Shown here piece after piece: positions 24,001 through 37,800 of a stretch of 64,000 nt of DNA. Under the pieces are notes generated by a model. That model saw only the letters and a program-made list of their open reading frames with translations, had not been told where the DNA came from and did no database searches. This DNA comes from Apteryx mantelli. Lineage: Eukaryota > Chordata > Aves > Apterygiformes > Apterygidae. Location of the stretch: NCBI RefSeq assembly GCF_036417845.1, contig NC_090020.1, positions 31,542,425 to 31,606,424 of the forward strand, read 5' to 3'. Numbering within the stretch: position 1 is the stretch's first letter; each line of letters starts with the position of its first letter. A program made the position numbers and the translations under genes.

Positions 24001-27000
24001 TGTTTCTTGAGATCGGCCTACTGAAATCTGGTACTGATGATGCTAGATGAAGACAGCAAAATAAAATAAAATACATTGGAATAAGACTGAGCCTGTATAT
24101 CTGTAAAGAACTTGTTGCTGGTATAGATATATTATGCTCATTAGCCTGCTGTTAGATATTTTACAGATATTCTGTCTTAGGGGGAGCTTGGTCCTACGTA
24201 TGAAGATTTCTTGCTTGAGCGGTTATATCATTGGTCCCTACATCTGTCTGAAACCTGGCATTCCTGATATGCAACGTTGTATAGTTCTGTGCTTCACTTT
24301 CAAACTATGTGAGTTCACACCCCTTGAGATTTATTTTAAGTTTGGTTTCAGTGGGACTGCAAATGAAACCCACTTGAATCTGCCAAATTTCATCAAGTAC
24401 TGTGTCAAGCCTACAAGTTTTGCATGATTTTGATGCATAACCATAAATCAGCCCAGGTGTGCTGAAAATGTCCATAAGCTTTAGCATACCTTTTGATGAA
24501 CTTGGTCTGACACTTGAGTTTGTTAGAAAATATGGCACAAGGGAACTTGGCAGTTCTTAAATTGTGGATGTTACATACAGCTCTCACAGTAGTGTAGACT
24601 AGGGACATACGTGACCTGTCATTAAATGGTAATTCATCTACTGACAGTTCAATGTCTGCAGTGTGCTGCCTTTTCCCCTAAAGATCTGGTGAAAAAATAA
24701 CTCAGAGTAAAATGTTTTCCCCAAGTTCAGAAACATTTCACCAGGGAATGTTTATTAATTTTCAAAACTTTTTCCCCAGCTGTATGAACCAGGGCTAAAC
24801 ATATAATTGATTTATTTTTTGGAGTGTTAAGAAAATATGTTTCCTATAAAGGGAGTTTTCTGGCAATAGAAATACTTCTGGAGCTGCATTACTGTGTTAT
24901 GTGCTTGCATCTATGTTGTTAAGACTAGTGTGTGGCTGGTTTTGCAGCATGTCCTTATAGCTCCAAACGGAGTAGTATACCTTAATGTACATTAATCCAG
25001 AGAAAATAGAGTAAATCAAATAAGTTAGGGAGGCATATTTCTGCTGATCAAATGTTTTCCTTTCAAGAAAAAGAATATGGACATGCCAGATTTGAAAGTT
25101 AGAGTGAAATCTTTTTTTGAGCTGTTTGAGCACTGTTTTAAAGTGCAGGATCTGCTTTCTCTTCATGCCCTCATAATTCAGCAGTTGTTTCTGACTTAAT
25201 CCAGTCCCTTACATGTGTAATGAGCAGAAATATAGACCACCCTGTTAAAAAGAAGTTATTTGGAAAAGTTGTCTTTTACCATAGCATTTTAAAAAAGCCT
25301 TTCCAGAATGTTACGGAAGTGGTAGAATATGAGTATGTGGCATTATTCAACAGTTACATTGTTGAAGTGTGCTGAGATGTGCATGTTATTGTAGGTTGCA
25401 ATGTACAGTCAGTAGGTATTTGAGTCTGAATGCCTTTGTCAGAATTAATCAGTAATTTATGACGGGGAGATGAAATTAGCGGTCTAAAACCAAATATTGT
25501 TTACTGGTGACTCACTGAAGGAGAGACAGAATGCTATAGTGTAATCAAGTGAATAGTGCTGTAGATGGGTCAGGGTTTGGTTTAGAGGCAGTAATTGGCA
25601 TTTGTGAGATGATATGTGTGATCAGGTTGGATAATATCCTGCTAGATTTAGGCACTGTTACACTTTGCTATGGTGTGTGGTGGGAGCTTCCAGACTTTTC
25701 AGGTGACTTCAGCCAGCCATGAGTCAGGATGTTTTTCTTCTGTGCTACAATAAAAAGCGTTCAATTAAAGAACAGGGTGGATATTCTTAAGGGCAGGCAG
25801 GCAAATTACATTTCTCAGCGTCGCCCACTGCAAGTTGGAGCTTTTAGAGTATTAATGTTTGATGATAAGTAACATCAAGGTAGAGTAGTTGTGAGGAAGG
25901 TAAAAATAGTCTGCAGTTAGAGAAGAGGTTTTATTTTGAACCTCCCTCTGAATTAAACAAGAGAACAACTTCACCCTAACGTGTACAGCAGCGGTTCTTG
26001 CACCTCTCTGTTTCTCACTGCTGTGAAATAGTTGCAAAGACTTAACCTAAAAAAGACTTGGTAAGAAAGTAAGGAAGCATAAGAGGACCTGACCCACTTG
26101 TGGTTAAATTGCATATGTCTACTCCTTCTGCAGGGATTTCCCACTGTGTGAAATTTGCTTTATTGGCCAGCCCTGTACAAAAGGGGTAGTATACAAATGT
26201 AATGAATAGTAGTTACTATTTTGAGTTAATTGTAGTTGTACTTAGCCAGAATTTCTTCAGGGTCCCTTCAGCTATGGGAAGTTCATGGCTTCTTTTAGTT
26301 CCTTTAGAGTCATAAATCATTCACCAGAAAGAGCCTAGCACCAGCACAGAATAAAGAGTGGAACTTCTTCTCTCCTTTTTAAGGGATGCAATAAGATAAA
26401 GACAGGAGAGAAAAGATTGTGAATTTATGTTGCTTCTTCATCCCAAATTTTGTCCCTTTGTTTTGTTCTCTAGTGGACAAACAGCACTGACTGCTACAGG
26501 CTGTGTTCATACTCAGTCTGGCGTAAATTGTGGTAGCTTTGTTGACTTCTGTAGAGTCAAGCTGTTGTACACTGGGTGAGGTTTACCACAGAATGTAAAT
26601 ACACTGATATGTGTCTATGCAGTGCTGTAAGTTGTGTCAGAGTTCTGTTGCTTCTGATAGTGGGGAGGCTCTGGTTAAATGTTTTTATGATTAAAATTGC
26701 AATGTCAGATCTGGATGTGTCATAAATGTGTTTGATTAAGTGATGGGGCTGGATTATGATAGTGCATGTCAGAGCCCTGTTGAGGACTTAATCTTCAGCT
26801 AGTAAAAATCAGTCGCTCAGTTTCTTCCCGTCTTTCACTTTTCTGATTCCCTTCTACCTCTCTGTTCCTCTGTCCATTTTCCTTGATTCCTGCTCTTCTG
26901 CATTTCCCAGTCTCTTTTTGGTCTCACCAGGGTGCTCATTGGTTGAACACTGAGGACAGAGTGAGGAAGATATCTTTGATACCTCTTGCATAACTTTATT

Positions 27001-28788
27001 TTAGCATGATGAGGTCCAAGCAGTAAATAAGGTGAAACTTAATTCTTCTTCAGGATAGATTCAAAGGCAGTAAGATCATCTACTTACAGATCTCTCCAGT
27101 GAAAGGGTTGATACTCTTTGGTAGACTACTTCATAGTTTTTACCTGCCAAAATAAATAAATTAACCAACGAACAAACAAAAAACACATTAATAAGTCCCA
27201 AGGGATTAAATCACATTGATTTAAAAAACCTAAGGAAGGGCAGAAAATATGTAGGAAATTATTACCCTATAATGGGTACACAATGCTAATCTTATCCTAA
27301 GAAGCCCTGAAGAGCAGTCAATGTCATATGATGCTGTGATAATGTGTTTTGTCCAGTGTCACGTGTTATCTTGTTACTGCCGTTCTTTTTCTCAAGGGAC
27401 AGTGAGTCCCATTAGGAGAAACTTTCTGCTTTTCCTGGCACTTGGCAAGACCGTACCCCAAGTCAGCTTTGGAGCTTGGAGGGAAGCCCAGCCCAGCTCG
27501 TGGGATTCTCAAGCTTCTCTTGGGCTGTAGGCACACAAAGAAGTTCTCTAAAACACCCATTTAAGCAGATTTGTTGCCTTTGGGAAAGTGATACGCCTTC
27601 TTCCTCTCCAATTCATCAGAGTTCCATTTAAATACACGAAACGCTTAAAATGAAAACAAGTTTTATTCTAGCGAAAGAAAGACTTCTTCTGTTTAGTGAA
27701 ACTCATTGTATTGTGGCTTTGATTCATGCTGAGTTTTTATAAAAATACAGGTGAATCTCAGTTTAAGTTTTGTCTGTGACTGGATTATCTTTTGAAATCC
27801 ATGGACTCTTTGGCAAGGTGATTTCCCACAGCAGGCATACTTTTCTGCTCAGAAAGTCAGTCAATTGCCATTTTCTCCGCTTCTTCCTTCCTAGACCACA
27901 TGCTTTGCACTGTGAAACTTTTTTCTGACTGCAGAAGAGATAACAGGTTCTCTGTCATCCCATGTATTATCTATACAACGTTCTAATTTCTGATCTGAGG
28001 GTTGTCTTTGGTCATTTATAGATCTTGCTTGATAATAATACAAACAACTAGCTAGCATTCCTGCATCTTCTCAAGGTTCAGCCTGTGGCGGGTATTCATG
28101 GTGTGTGAGAGGACTCATAGTGCTTTGGTATCTTATGACAACTTCTGTTCTCTTTATTTCCACTTGTGTATGTAATATAATGAAGTGTAGACTCCTTTTC
28201 CTCTGTTATCCTATTGCTTCAAATAAAACTGCAACTACTTTGGGACAGGGAGAAAATCAGTTTAATGAGTGATTAAATTAACAACAACATGAGGGAAATA
28301 AGGTCAGGGCAGTCCCCAAAACTCAGCTGTTCCTCCTCCAGCCCCATCCTGCAAAGTACCAGTTAAATGATGGGAGGAAATTTAAGGGGTACTTGTGCTC
28401 TGCAGATGCTCCAGCTAGATTTCAGTATTCATTGCAGTAGGTCAGCAGCTGCCGCCAACTTTCAGACTTTACTGCTAACCTCTGAACAGTCAAAGCTATG
28501 GAAGCAGCACTTTCATACTTTGTTTTCTGTCTTGTGTTTTCAACAGTTACATTGCAAACCAGTGGAAATTGGAAAGTATCAATGACAATGAAGTTGGATT
28601 TTATGTTGGACTTAAAAATCTGTGAGTATATGGGATAATTATTTTGTAGTGTTAATATTCCTTTATTCCTCTTGCAGAAGCAGATACAGACCCCATCAGA
28701 GAGTAAGCCTAACTTTGTGTGTTATAGAAGATAGCTGTGGGGCTTGCAGTTCAGCCTTGTTGAGACTTCATACACATTCTTATTTTAA

Positions 28789-28821
<33 letters not shown>

Positions 28822-31800
28822 CATTGTATTTTAAATGAACAATGCTAACAATTTTATGTATTTTCACAGGACTGTGGTGGATTCAGGTTTACAGTTTGTG
28901 TCCCGTCAGGCATTTGTGAAAAACGTCAACCTACAATACATGTGAGTAAACATCATTTCTCTTTTAAGTCGAAACTGCCCAAACCTGGTTAAATTCCTTC
29001 TCTTTTTTCCTGTTTCCTTAATGTAAAATGTTTTAATGATACAAACTTGGAATGCCCTCTTGTCATTAGTGGACTTGAAATAGGACATGCGTGATATAAG
29101 GATTTGGCAGATCATAAGAACATAATGTGAGATGGCAAAAAGATCATCCAGCTCATTATCTCTGTATGAAGAACAGCTCTAATAGTGGTCTCTGGCTGTC
29201 TCTCCTTTGTTAAGGAGTATATCTTCCAAATGAGTCAGTATGATGTCTATACTGTGTGCATCACATGCACTGATATGGGTTTGATGTTGCACTAGCTGTA
29301 TTCTGATTCAATGGACTGAGCATGTTTTAGTAGCTAGAGTGCATGCTTGGAGCACATCTTTTAGTGTTGTTTTAGGAGTTTGTATGCCCTGAGACTGTGC
29401 TGCGATAAAGTCTTGTAAGTGAGGATCATCATCAGATTTGCTTCAGAAGCTCACTTCTGATCTGAATTAAAATGCTAACATAGATGCACCCAATAGCAAA
29501 ACATAAGAATGTGGTAACTTTCCCACCCACCTGCAAATTGCAGTTCGTGAACTTCAGGATACAGAGTTGTTGCCCGTGCAGCTTCTTGACTGTTTTTCTA
29601 GACTTTTTGCACTTAAGATTTAGTAAAGTCTGAATTGACCAGAGTTCTTCATAAAAGTAGAGAAAAATGATCAGTTGAGTATTCCTGAAGGATGGGAGTG
29701 CCTTTCAGTGGGACAGACACTCCTGCCACTTACATGGAAAATTGTAGTCCCAGTTCTACAAAATGCTCAGATCATGTGTGGGGCTTCACTCCTCATAGGT
29801 ACCCTATTTTAGCCAAGTTTTCAAGTGTGTGCTTAAGTCCATCCATCTTTGTTAGATATGTTTAGCACTTACTCAACCCATGACTTCTGTTAAAGTCCTA
29901 TTGAGACCAAGGAGACGTAAGTCCAAGCCTCAGGCTTTATAAGGTGCCTAAATGCTTTATTGTAATATGGAAGCATTGCTGAACTGGGCTCAGGGCTGAT
30001 TGCTTTGTTAATAAAATGGACTCTCTTTCTGCATGTGTTTTCCAAGGAATAGAAATTAATTTAATGTGAAGAAGTGGACGTGAGTATCTGAATTTGCCTA
30101 CATGGTAATTGCTGTTCTTAATATGGAGCAAACACTGGAGGAGTATGAACCAGGTCTTGCCAGCCTGTAGAGGGTTACATATTACTTCATACAGTCATTA
30201 ATAAAGTAAATTGCTTTTACTATAATCAGTTGGAGAATATGCGAAGTATCTTCTAGAGCATGTTTGCGTGTCTATCTGTGTGACAACTGGTCAGTGAATT
30301 ATGATGGTACAAGATGAAATTCCATCAAGACAAGTGCATATGCACTCCCTATGGAAATGCATAGTGAAAAATTATTGGCTATGTGGCACAATTGCAGAGA
30401 AAGATTTAGTAGCTATAGTGGGAGAAAATCTCAGCATGATGCAGCAGAACAAAGCGAATTCAGTCTGGGATCAGAAGGAATTTTCTGTTACAGTTTTACA
30501 TCTTTTCACCATTACATTAACTGCTGGGAAGGCATCTATCGGAATATGGTGTACAGATTAGGACGCTGAATCTACCCGTGTAGAACGATATTACAGAGAA
30601 GAGCAATAGAACTATAAGGAGTTTGTAAAGCAAATCGTTCAAGGAAACACTGAGAAGGCTGAGTTCGTTCAGTCTAGTAAAGCGAAGACTGAAAAGGAGT
30701 ATACATCTACAGATTTTTAAAGGGAGAACAATTATGAAGAGGAGAGGCAGTTTTCTCCATGACACAAAGATAGGATGAGAAATAATCAGTTTAATTTTCA
30801 GCAAGGAAGATAGATACTTGGAACACCTTACTGGCTGTATGGGCAGGTAGACACTGCAAAAAGTAACCTGAGAGAGTTGGTAGGATCTTCTTTGTAGGCT
30901 TTTTTGCCTGATTTCTTAAGGAAATGAGGCTCATACTGTCACAAAGTCTCTCTGTCCCCAGTGGTTGTTTCTGACCAAAACTGATGTAGGTGAAGAGGTT
31001 TTGTGAAAATTGGCCATTGGACAGAACAAAGAGACCCTATAAATGTTCCCACTTAGGGGGAAGATACCATTGTGCGCTTATGTCCTTTGTGCACTAGAGA
31101 ATCCATGTGGACACGATGTCTTTAAAATACCTCAGCCACAGGAAAAGTTTCCACTAGAGCTCACAGTCAAACGTGAAATACACATCTGTTGGTAAGCAGG
31201 CTTTATTAGATCTTGAGTTTGTGAAACTACTTGTTAGAAACAAGTTAGGCTGATTGACCTCTGCCGGGTTGATGTGTATGTGATCCTGACTCAGAAGAGG
31301 GGACTATCAGAGGGATCTGGTACTCTGATTTCTTTGGTGGGGAATTAGTAGTTTAGGAGATACAGGTTAAGCCAGATAAGACTGAAAATAAAAAGCGACA
31401 ATAACCACCTGCTCTATGTACATGTGACAAAGCAATCAACATGGAGACATTTTTTGCCTTGGCTGATCTGTTATCCCTGAAAAAAAATGCATTTGTTTGG
31501 TTTCTCTGGGAAGTCTTGATGCATGCTAAAATGTTTCTGAAAGCCCCAGTGAATCAATGCTTGTTGTCATCAGTGATAAAACTCCTGTTGACTGCATTGG
31601 GAATGAAATGCAGCCCCTGCTGTGGTTGGGAGAGAGAAAACTATTAAAAGCTGAAATCATTTCACTTTGCCAGAGTGACCTCTGAGTACAGGTCTTTGAG
31701 AAGTCTTGTGTTTTATTTTAGAACAACAGTTTGTCATTGTTTCAAAAAGAAAATGTAAACACTTTTCCGAAGACTGATGTAACTGTATGAGCTTTCATTT

Positions 31801-34800
31801 TGCTAGTGATACTGTTACAGTTTTCTCACATGAAAAGTCTTTTGATGTAGTTAAGAAGCTTTATTATAAGAATATAGGATTTATTTTCTGAATTGTAAAA
31901 GAATATAAGATTATAAGGAATTTATCAACACACAATTCCTTAAGCCCTTTTTTTGTCATTACCTTCTTTCTTTGCCAAACTTCTGTAGCCAAAGTATCTT
32001 TCGTGTTGATGTATGATGACAAGAATTGAGTAATAATATAAACAACAGAAAGAGAAATGCTCTAACAGATATCACTTAAATATAATTAATAGCCTTGTTC
32101 ATCTAATTCTGGTATTCTCGTTGACCTTAGACTCAAATTAGTCAACAGTCACATTTAACAAGCTATTAAACAGTCCTAGTTTAGTAGTGCTGTAATTTAT
32201 AAGCTCATCTGCTGCTAACAATAATTTTAACAGGTCTGTTTAGTACATGTACATGGTATTCTGTCAATGCCTTTAAACAGAGAAATAAATTTCACAGCAA
32301 ATGCGTATTTCCCAAAACATTAAAAAATAGCTATTGTCATGTGCCAGGCTGTATATAATTGCATCGCTGAATCATAGAGTTGCATATGCTGTGTACTTAC
32401 AGCTTGGAGTGTTAGAATGTGTTTGTATCTCTAGGGCTGATCAGGCTTAAAAGCAGCCAAGTTTAACCATTTGAGACCCAACTGTAGATTTTTCCCTCGC
32501 ATGCACACAGGCAACACGGGTCTCGCTCCGGCGGTAGATGGAGCAGGCAGTTGCCTGTGGAGGGAGACTGAGTGTAGCAAAATGGCATTGCCATTTCTTC
32601 ACCTCTTTCCCCCCATCCCCGGTGTAGCAGCATGGTGACATTGCAGTGTAAATGTGAATGCTTAGGCAGCTTCTCTGGCTGTGCTTGCACTCCCCACATT
32701 GCCACAGCTATGCTTGTAGCTGTGCTAGCTTGAAATAGGCTTGATATTCATATGTAAAATACAGTCCTGCTTTTGCCTGCATTCTGGTCCTATCTTTTGG
32801 TATAGCGCTGGAGCCAGGCTCTGTACTCCAGACTTTTTTAAAAAGGCTTTTGAACCCCGCATAGATCTTCTTTGGGCTCCTCACTGCAATGTGTGTGTGT
32901 GTGTGTGTGTGTGTAATAGAATTGGGGAACTAATTTATATTCTCTTTCCATGCAAGCGTAAATGTGGTGCTTACCTACTCCTTGCTAAGTGTGTTAGTGT
33001 TTTTTTCCACTTAACATGGATTAAAGAGAGCAAAGCAGGCATCTCTATAATCAATAAAAAGTGCTCAGATTATGAAAAATATATAACAGTAAATTTACTG
33101 ACAAAATATAGTTTAAGATGATAAATCTATAACAATGGGCTGAAAATTTTCAGTTGAATTACTTGTCAACTTGAAAAATCTTAAGGCTGTGAACTACATG
33201 GAAGAAAAGACTACAGTCCTAAAGTACTAAATGTGTCACCCCATGACCAAGAATATAGGCAAAGAATATTTTTTGTTATTGTTTTTACTGCTTTTTACTT
33301 CCTTTGTCTGGCATGTATCCGACACAACTGGTAAAAATCTGAAAAGACAATTAAACTTATTTAGTTACTTTTTTTTTTTCAAAATATTTCTTCATTCTTT
33401 TTATAGTTACACTTAAATTGATAGTCCCAGTTCTTCACTGGCTCATGCAGTCATCTACACCTGCATGAAGTGTTCAGAAAATACCATACCCACTGACTTT
33501 TTGGGCAGTTAAGTCCAGTTGTTTATGAATTTAAACAAGTAAAGGCTATTCTTATGCCTAGGGGATTGCAATAATTCTCCAAAAGCAATGAGTGGCCTGA
33601 GGCTAAGTAACAACAAGGTAAAGCTGTGGCAACACCTAACCGTTCCACAGTACACTGTCCACTAAGGTTTATAGCTTTGATTGAAGCAGCTCAGCTGCTC
33701 AGGGAGAATGGGATGAGTTAGATGACCATGAGTAAGATGAGCAAGGAAATGTAGCCAGCCAGGTGGAAATTCCTAAGAAAAATGGGGGTTCAGACCTGCC
33801 CTTCAGATAGATAGGCTCTTATGTCCAATCCAGGTTACCAACAACAAACCCTTTACCAGAGTCAATCTTTTCTTAAGAAAGAAGAGAGAAACACCATCTC
33901 ATAGGATAGCTGGGGATCTTGTATGAGATGTTTGAGGCCCATTTTTTGATCTGAATTCTGATATTCTAGTATTTAAAAATTGGGATGGGATGTTTCAAAC
34001 CTGCTTGATTTTACCTATTCTGGAATCAGAGCTCGAGTCTGGGCCTTCTCCATTAGGGTGCCAGGGAGTGTTACACTAAATGAAATGGCTTTGGCTGGAC
34101 AGAGATCCTCCTGAGTAAGCCATTGTCTGAAGGTTAGGGAGTCCTGGTATGGAAGAACAGGGTCCTCTGGTGCGTGGAAACCAAGCACCAAATCTTGTCC
34201 TCCCTTGTCCGGGAATATGCTTCCTTTCTCTGGAGCAGTGAGTGGCAGGGGCACCTAGCTGCGGGAAGGACCCACTGTAGGTTTGGTTGTCTTTGGGGCC
34301 AGGTGGGATTTTGTCACTGTGCAGGGAAGAGAAGCAGGTACTTGCCTTGTCTGGGAATACCACAGAAGCATCTGCATGTGAGGCTCGGCAGTGTCAGGGT
34401 TGCAGAGATTTTTCTGCATGACTAGTGAGAATTCCCTGAGGAGGGGTGAGATTTGATGTGCTTAGCATTGCCTGGGTGCTGGAAAGAAGAACCCAATTCT
34501 ATATGAGGGTTTAAATTCTTTCTTTCAACCTTCCAACCTATGGGGAAGAGATTATAGGTACTTAATTTACTGAGTGTTTTTTACTTAGTCACAACTTCTG
34601 TCCTACATGCAAATTTTGATATATCTGGTCAGAGTCTGCATGAGATGTTTCTACCTGCATCTACCATAGGGCAGCTCAGTTGACCTGACCAATAAAGCAG
34701 TAGTTTGCACATTTTGTTCTCACACATTAGGACCAGTCAGCTTGAAAACTTCAGGCCATTGTTTGCTAGAAGGAATCAACAAAGAACTATAATAAATAAA

Positions 34801-37800
34801 ATCTCATAAAGATTCCATTCTGAATGTTTATAAATGATCCTACTTGCATCCTTGTAATTTCTCTGAAAATTATTTTGTACTCAGAGATCAAGGGTGGAAA
34901 GTTTGAGGAGTAAACACTGTGTTCTTTAATCAGGAAGAAAAAAAAAAGATTTAATCCTTCACATAAATGCAATGTAACTTAGCTATGGAGCCCCTATGGC
35001 ACTCTATAATACCATGTAATACTCATAGCATTTTGGCTCATGTTGATTTGCACTGTGTTGCTGGCAGTTTTACAGTTTGCTGCTCTCACTATCTTTAATT
35101 TATGGACTGATAAGACTATAGAAGAACAGCATTATTTTGATTTGGGGTGGAGAAAAATATTTCGTAAGCCTGGGAGGGGGGAGCATTTCTGATTCAGATG
35201 AGCATTTCTTTGCTCTGCATAATGGGGGAGGACCTTTCACTTAATTACCACTGGAAAATGTAAGTACTTAATTGACATAAAAAAGCCCAATATAGGCATT
35301 TTACAGTTTTCCTTTTGATCTTTCATGTGGGTGCATATTGCACATGCAGTTTGAAAAGAATAACTAAAAGGCTGTGATGTGGATATGTGCTAGCATGTGA
35401 GAAGGACTTATGTGAGTACAGAGCTTGGTGCATCATCAAAGGAAGGGATACACCCATTTCACTTATGAATAAATTGAGCATGTAATTAACACCTGGACTT
35501 TACAGAATACTTTGGAAATACAATTAAATCTGCTGCTTTTCCACAATGAACAGAAGTGCTAAAAGTGAAAATATTGACCCTTGCTGAGTTTGATTTTGAA
35601 GAATGTATTTAACTTCATGCACAGGCTGAATTCAAATCCTTGATACCCTTCAAACCATAAAAAGAGACTGGGCACCATTCCATACCACTGAAGTCAAAGG
35701 AATAAGAGCCATTTAGAGCTGGTTTCGGTTCTTTGTGTTTTTTTTAAAAAAGACACAAACTGTATTTTGAGTGTAAGAAGAAACAATCCTAATTAATAAA
35801 ACTTTTCTGTTTTCCTGTAGCAACTTATCCAGAAACAAGCTCTCAAGTTTGTCCAAGAAGCCTTTTCGCCATCTGGGTTTGTCTGATCTGTAAGTTGCCA
35901 TTTCTTAAAATAATGTTTATTTGTGGCCAGAAATGGAAGAACAAGACTATGAAGTTTGTTTTGTTAAAGTTAGATGTCCATCACAGATTAGGAATGAAAT
36001 TCTGATCCAAAGAAGGCAGCAAAGATGTTGCCAGTGACCTAAGTACACAGAGATTTTCATTCCAGGCCTTCAGGAAAGATCAAGTGTATTTTAACACAAA
36101 TTTATAGGTCAGAGTAACCATTTCCCTCCAGCTTTAAAATATGTTATTATAAGATTATTTCACACAAAACTACTGATGTTTATATTAAATATTTGAGTTA
36201 GTAAAAATACAGCCATCTACAGATCTTCAAATGAAGTCTGTATGTCATATTCTTATATTGGCCTCACAGCTGCTATGCTTGTGGTTGGCTATGAAATAAT
36301 ATTTTTGTTTTCTCAAATTCTTTGAGTTGCTTTGTACTGTATATAATCATTTGGTAATGAAGCATGTGTAAACATATACTTGTTGGTTGTTTCAATATTA
36401 TATTTTTATTCTGTGCTCTTTCAAGCAGAATTTATATATTGGTATGCATTCCAAAGTTATGTAATCAGAGGGTAAAAACAGGAGAGAAGAGGATGTATCA
36501 TGTCTGTGTGGCAGATATTGTTGTATCGTATTTATTTGGAGGACTCATAGAAAAGGTAGAGTTTGTGAATGACTTGGCAGTGGAGGGCGCATGGCACAAA
36601 TAATGATGAAGGCAGAAGTTGTCTTTTGCAAAAGGCTCTGATTACTGGTCCTTTACCCTGTCTTCTCATAGAAGAATTTTTAAGGTCTGGAGCTGTGTTT
36701 CCATGTTAAAAATGTAGGAGGAGAAGTAGTCTTCTTGTGCAGTCTTCGCTAAAAAGGGAGAGCCCACAGGAGCTTTGGGATGGTTGCGTTGGGGGCAGAG
36801 GGAGGCTGCACTCCCGAAGTGCAGAGCAGGATCGGGGCGGCCCAGGAGGGTGCCTTGCAGTCCTGAACTTCTGCTGCACGTTCTTACTTTATCATGTGAG
36901 AAATGAAGTGAGCATGTCCCAGTGCCGCAGAAAGAGGTTTTGCCCCTTAGGTATGTTTTGTTGATAATTAGGTTGGTATAATCACTTTCTTTACAGCCAG
37001 GGGAACATCATTCACTGGAATTTTCTTTTATAATTTGGTGATCACTGCATGCTGATGAAAAGACTAGCTAGGGTCAGAGCACTTCCATTGCTGTATTTCC
37101 TGCATAGGTCTGTTGTTTCTGAAGTCCCAGTTTCTTCATATGTAATATTTAGTCCCTGCCAAAAAGCTAGTGTGTACTTGGCTGTAACTTCTATGTTTTG
37201 TAGTTGTTACCACCTCAAAAAAACAGGGTTATAGGACTTAGACTAGTGCACAGTGTGAATTTTTGGGCCTTTTCCTAATGTTTCAAAGCATCTGGTGGAG
37301 AAATGGGGTCATCTTAGCCCCCCTGGGCTGCAGAAATGTAAGAGTGGGTATGCTCTAGCTTAAGAGGTGTGTTAAAAAGGAACTGACTGCAATTTTAAAG
37401 GCATATTCTGCTCTCAGTTGTGTTGGTGCTTCCTTGGAATTAATCTGCTGCCTTTAACAGATTTATTCCAAAGTACAGATCAAGGTATTCTTGAACCTCT
37501 CCATCTCAGATGAGCAGTTTCTTTTAGGCTGTGGTTGAAGTGGGTGCTTATGAAATTTTGAAGGAGAACCAAGTCAAATCTGCACATATGTGTTCACTGA
37601 GATGATGTAAGAAATTGCCAGTCTTTTTGAAGAAGTTGGTTTGCTCCTGGCCAAAAAGACAGAAAAAAGAACTTGGGACAGAGAATGACAGAATCAAGCA
37701 TTGTATGTACGTTACAGGAATCATGGGAATGAATTTTGACAGAGTAGGGAAATAGTGCTTATTGACAAAACATCTGTGTTGTTAATACGAGAGTTAAACA

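Larger units (their letters stand above)
12096..28546 (+). other. NTRK2: NTRK2 intron 1 (16.45 kb)
   Basis: Donor GTGAGT, acceptor CAACAG; the intron splits an Ile codon after its second base. No coding exon found inside. Contents: a 43-bp G-rich tandem repeat at its very start, a GC-rich patch at 14510-14960 that I cannot explain, a 24-bp duplication (15944-15991), a T-run near 16182-16199, a G10 run at 16824-16833, a CTCTTT microsatellite (19553-19591), and a decayed Ty3/gypsy-like retrotransposon (about 20350-23800). The remainder is AT-rich sequence in which I see nothing definite. Regulatory elements are likely in a first intron of this size but cannot be located by eye. Confidence 0.9.
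28942..35820 (+). other. NTRK2: NTRK2 intron 3 (6.9 kb)
   Basis: Donor GTGAGT, acceptor CTGTAG. Contains two old CR1 fragments (about 29105-29270 on the minus strand, about 30500-30870 on the plus strand) and a TG microsatellite (32890-32914). A GC-richer patch at about 34020-34450 has two similar 14-bp blocks (CTTGTCCGGGAATA and CTTGTCTGGGAATA) but no recognisable exon. I see nothing else that can be supported. Confidence 0.9.
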
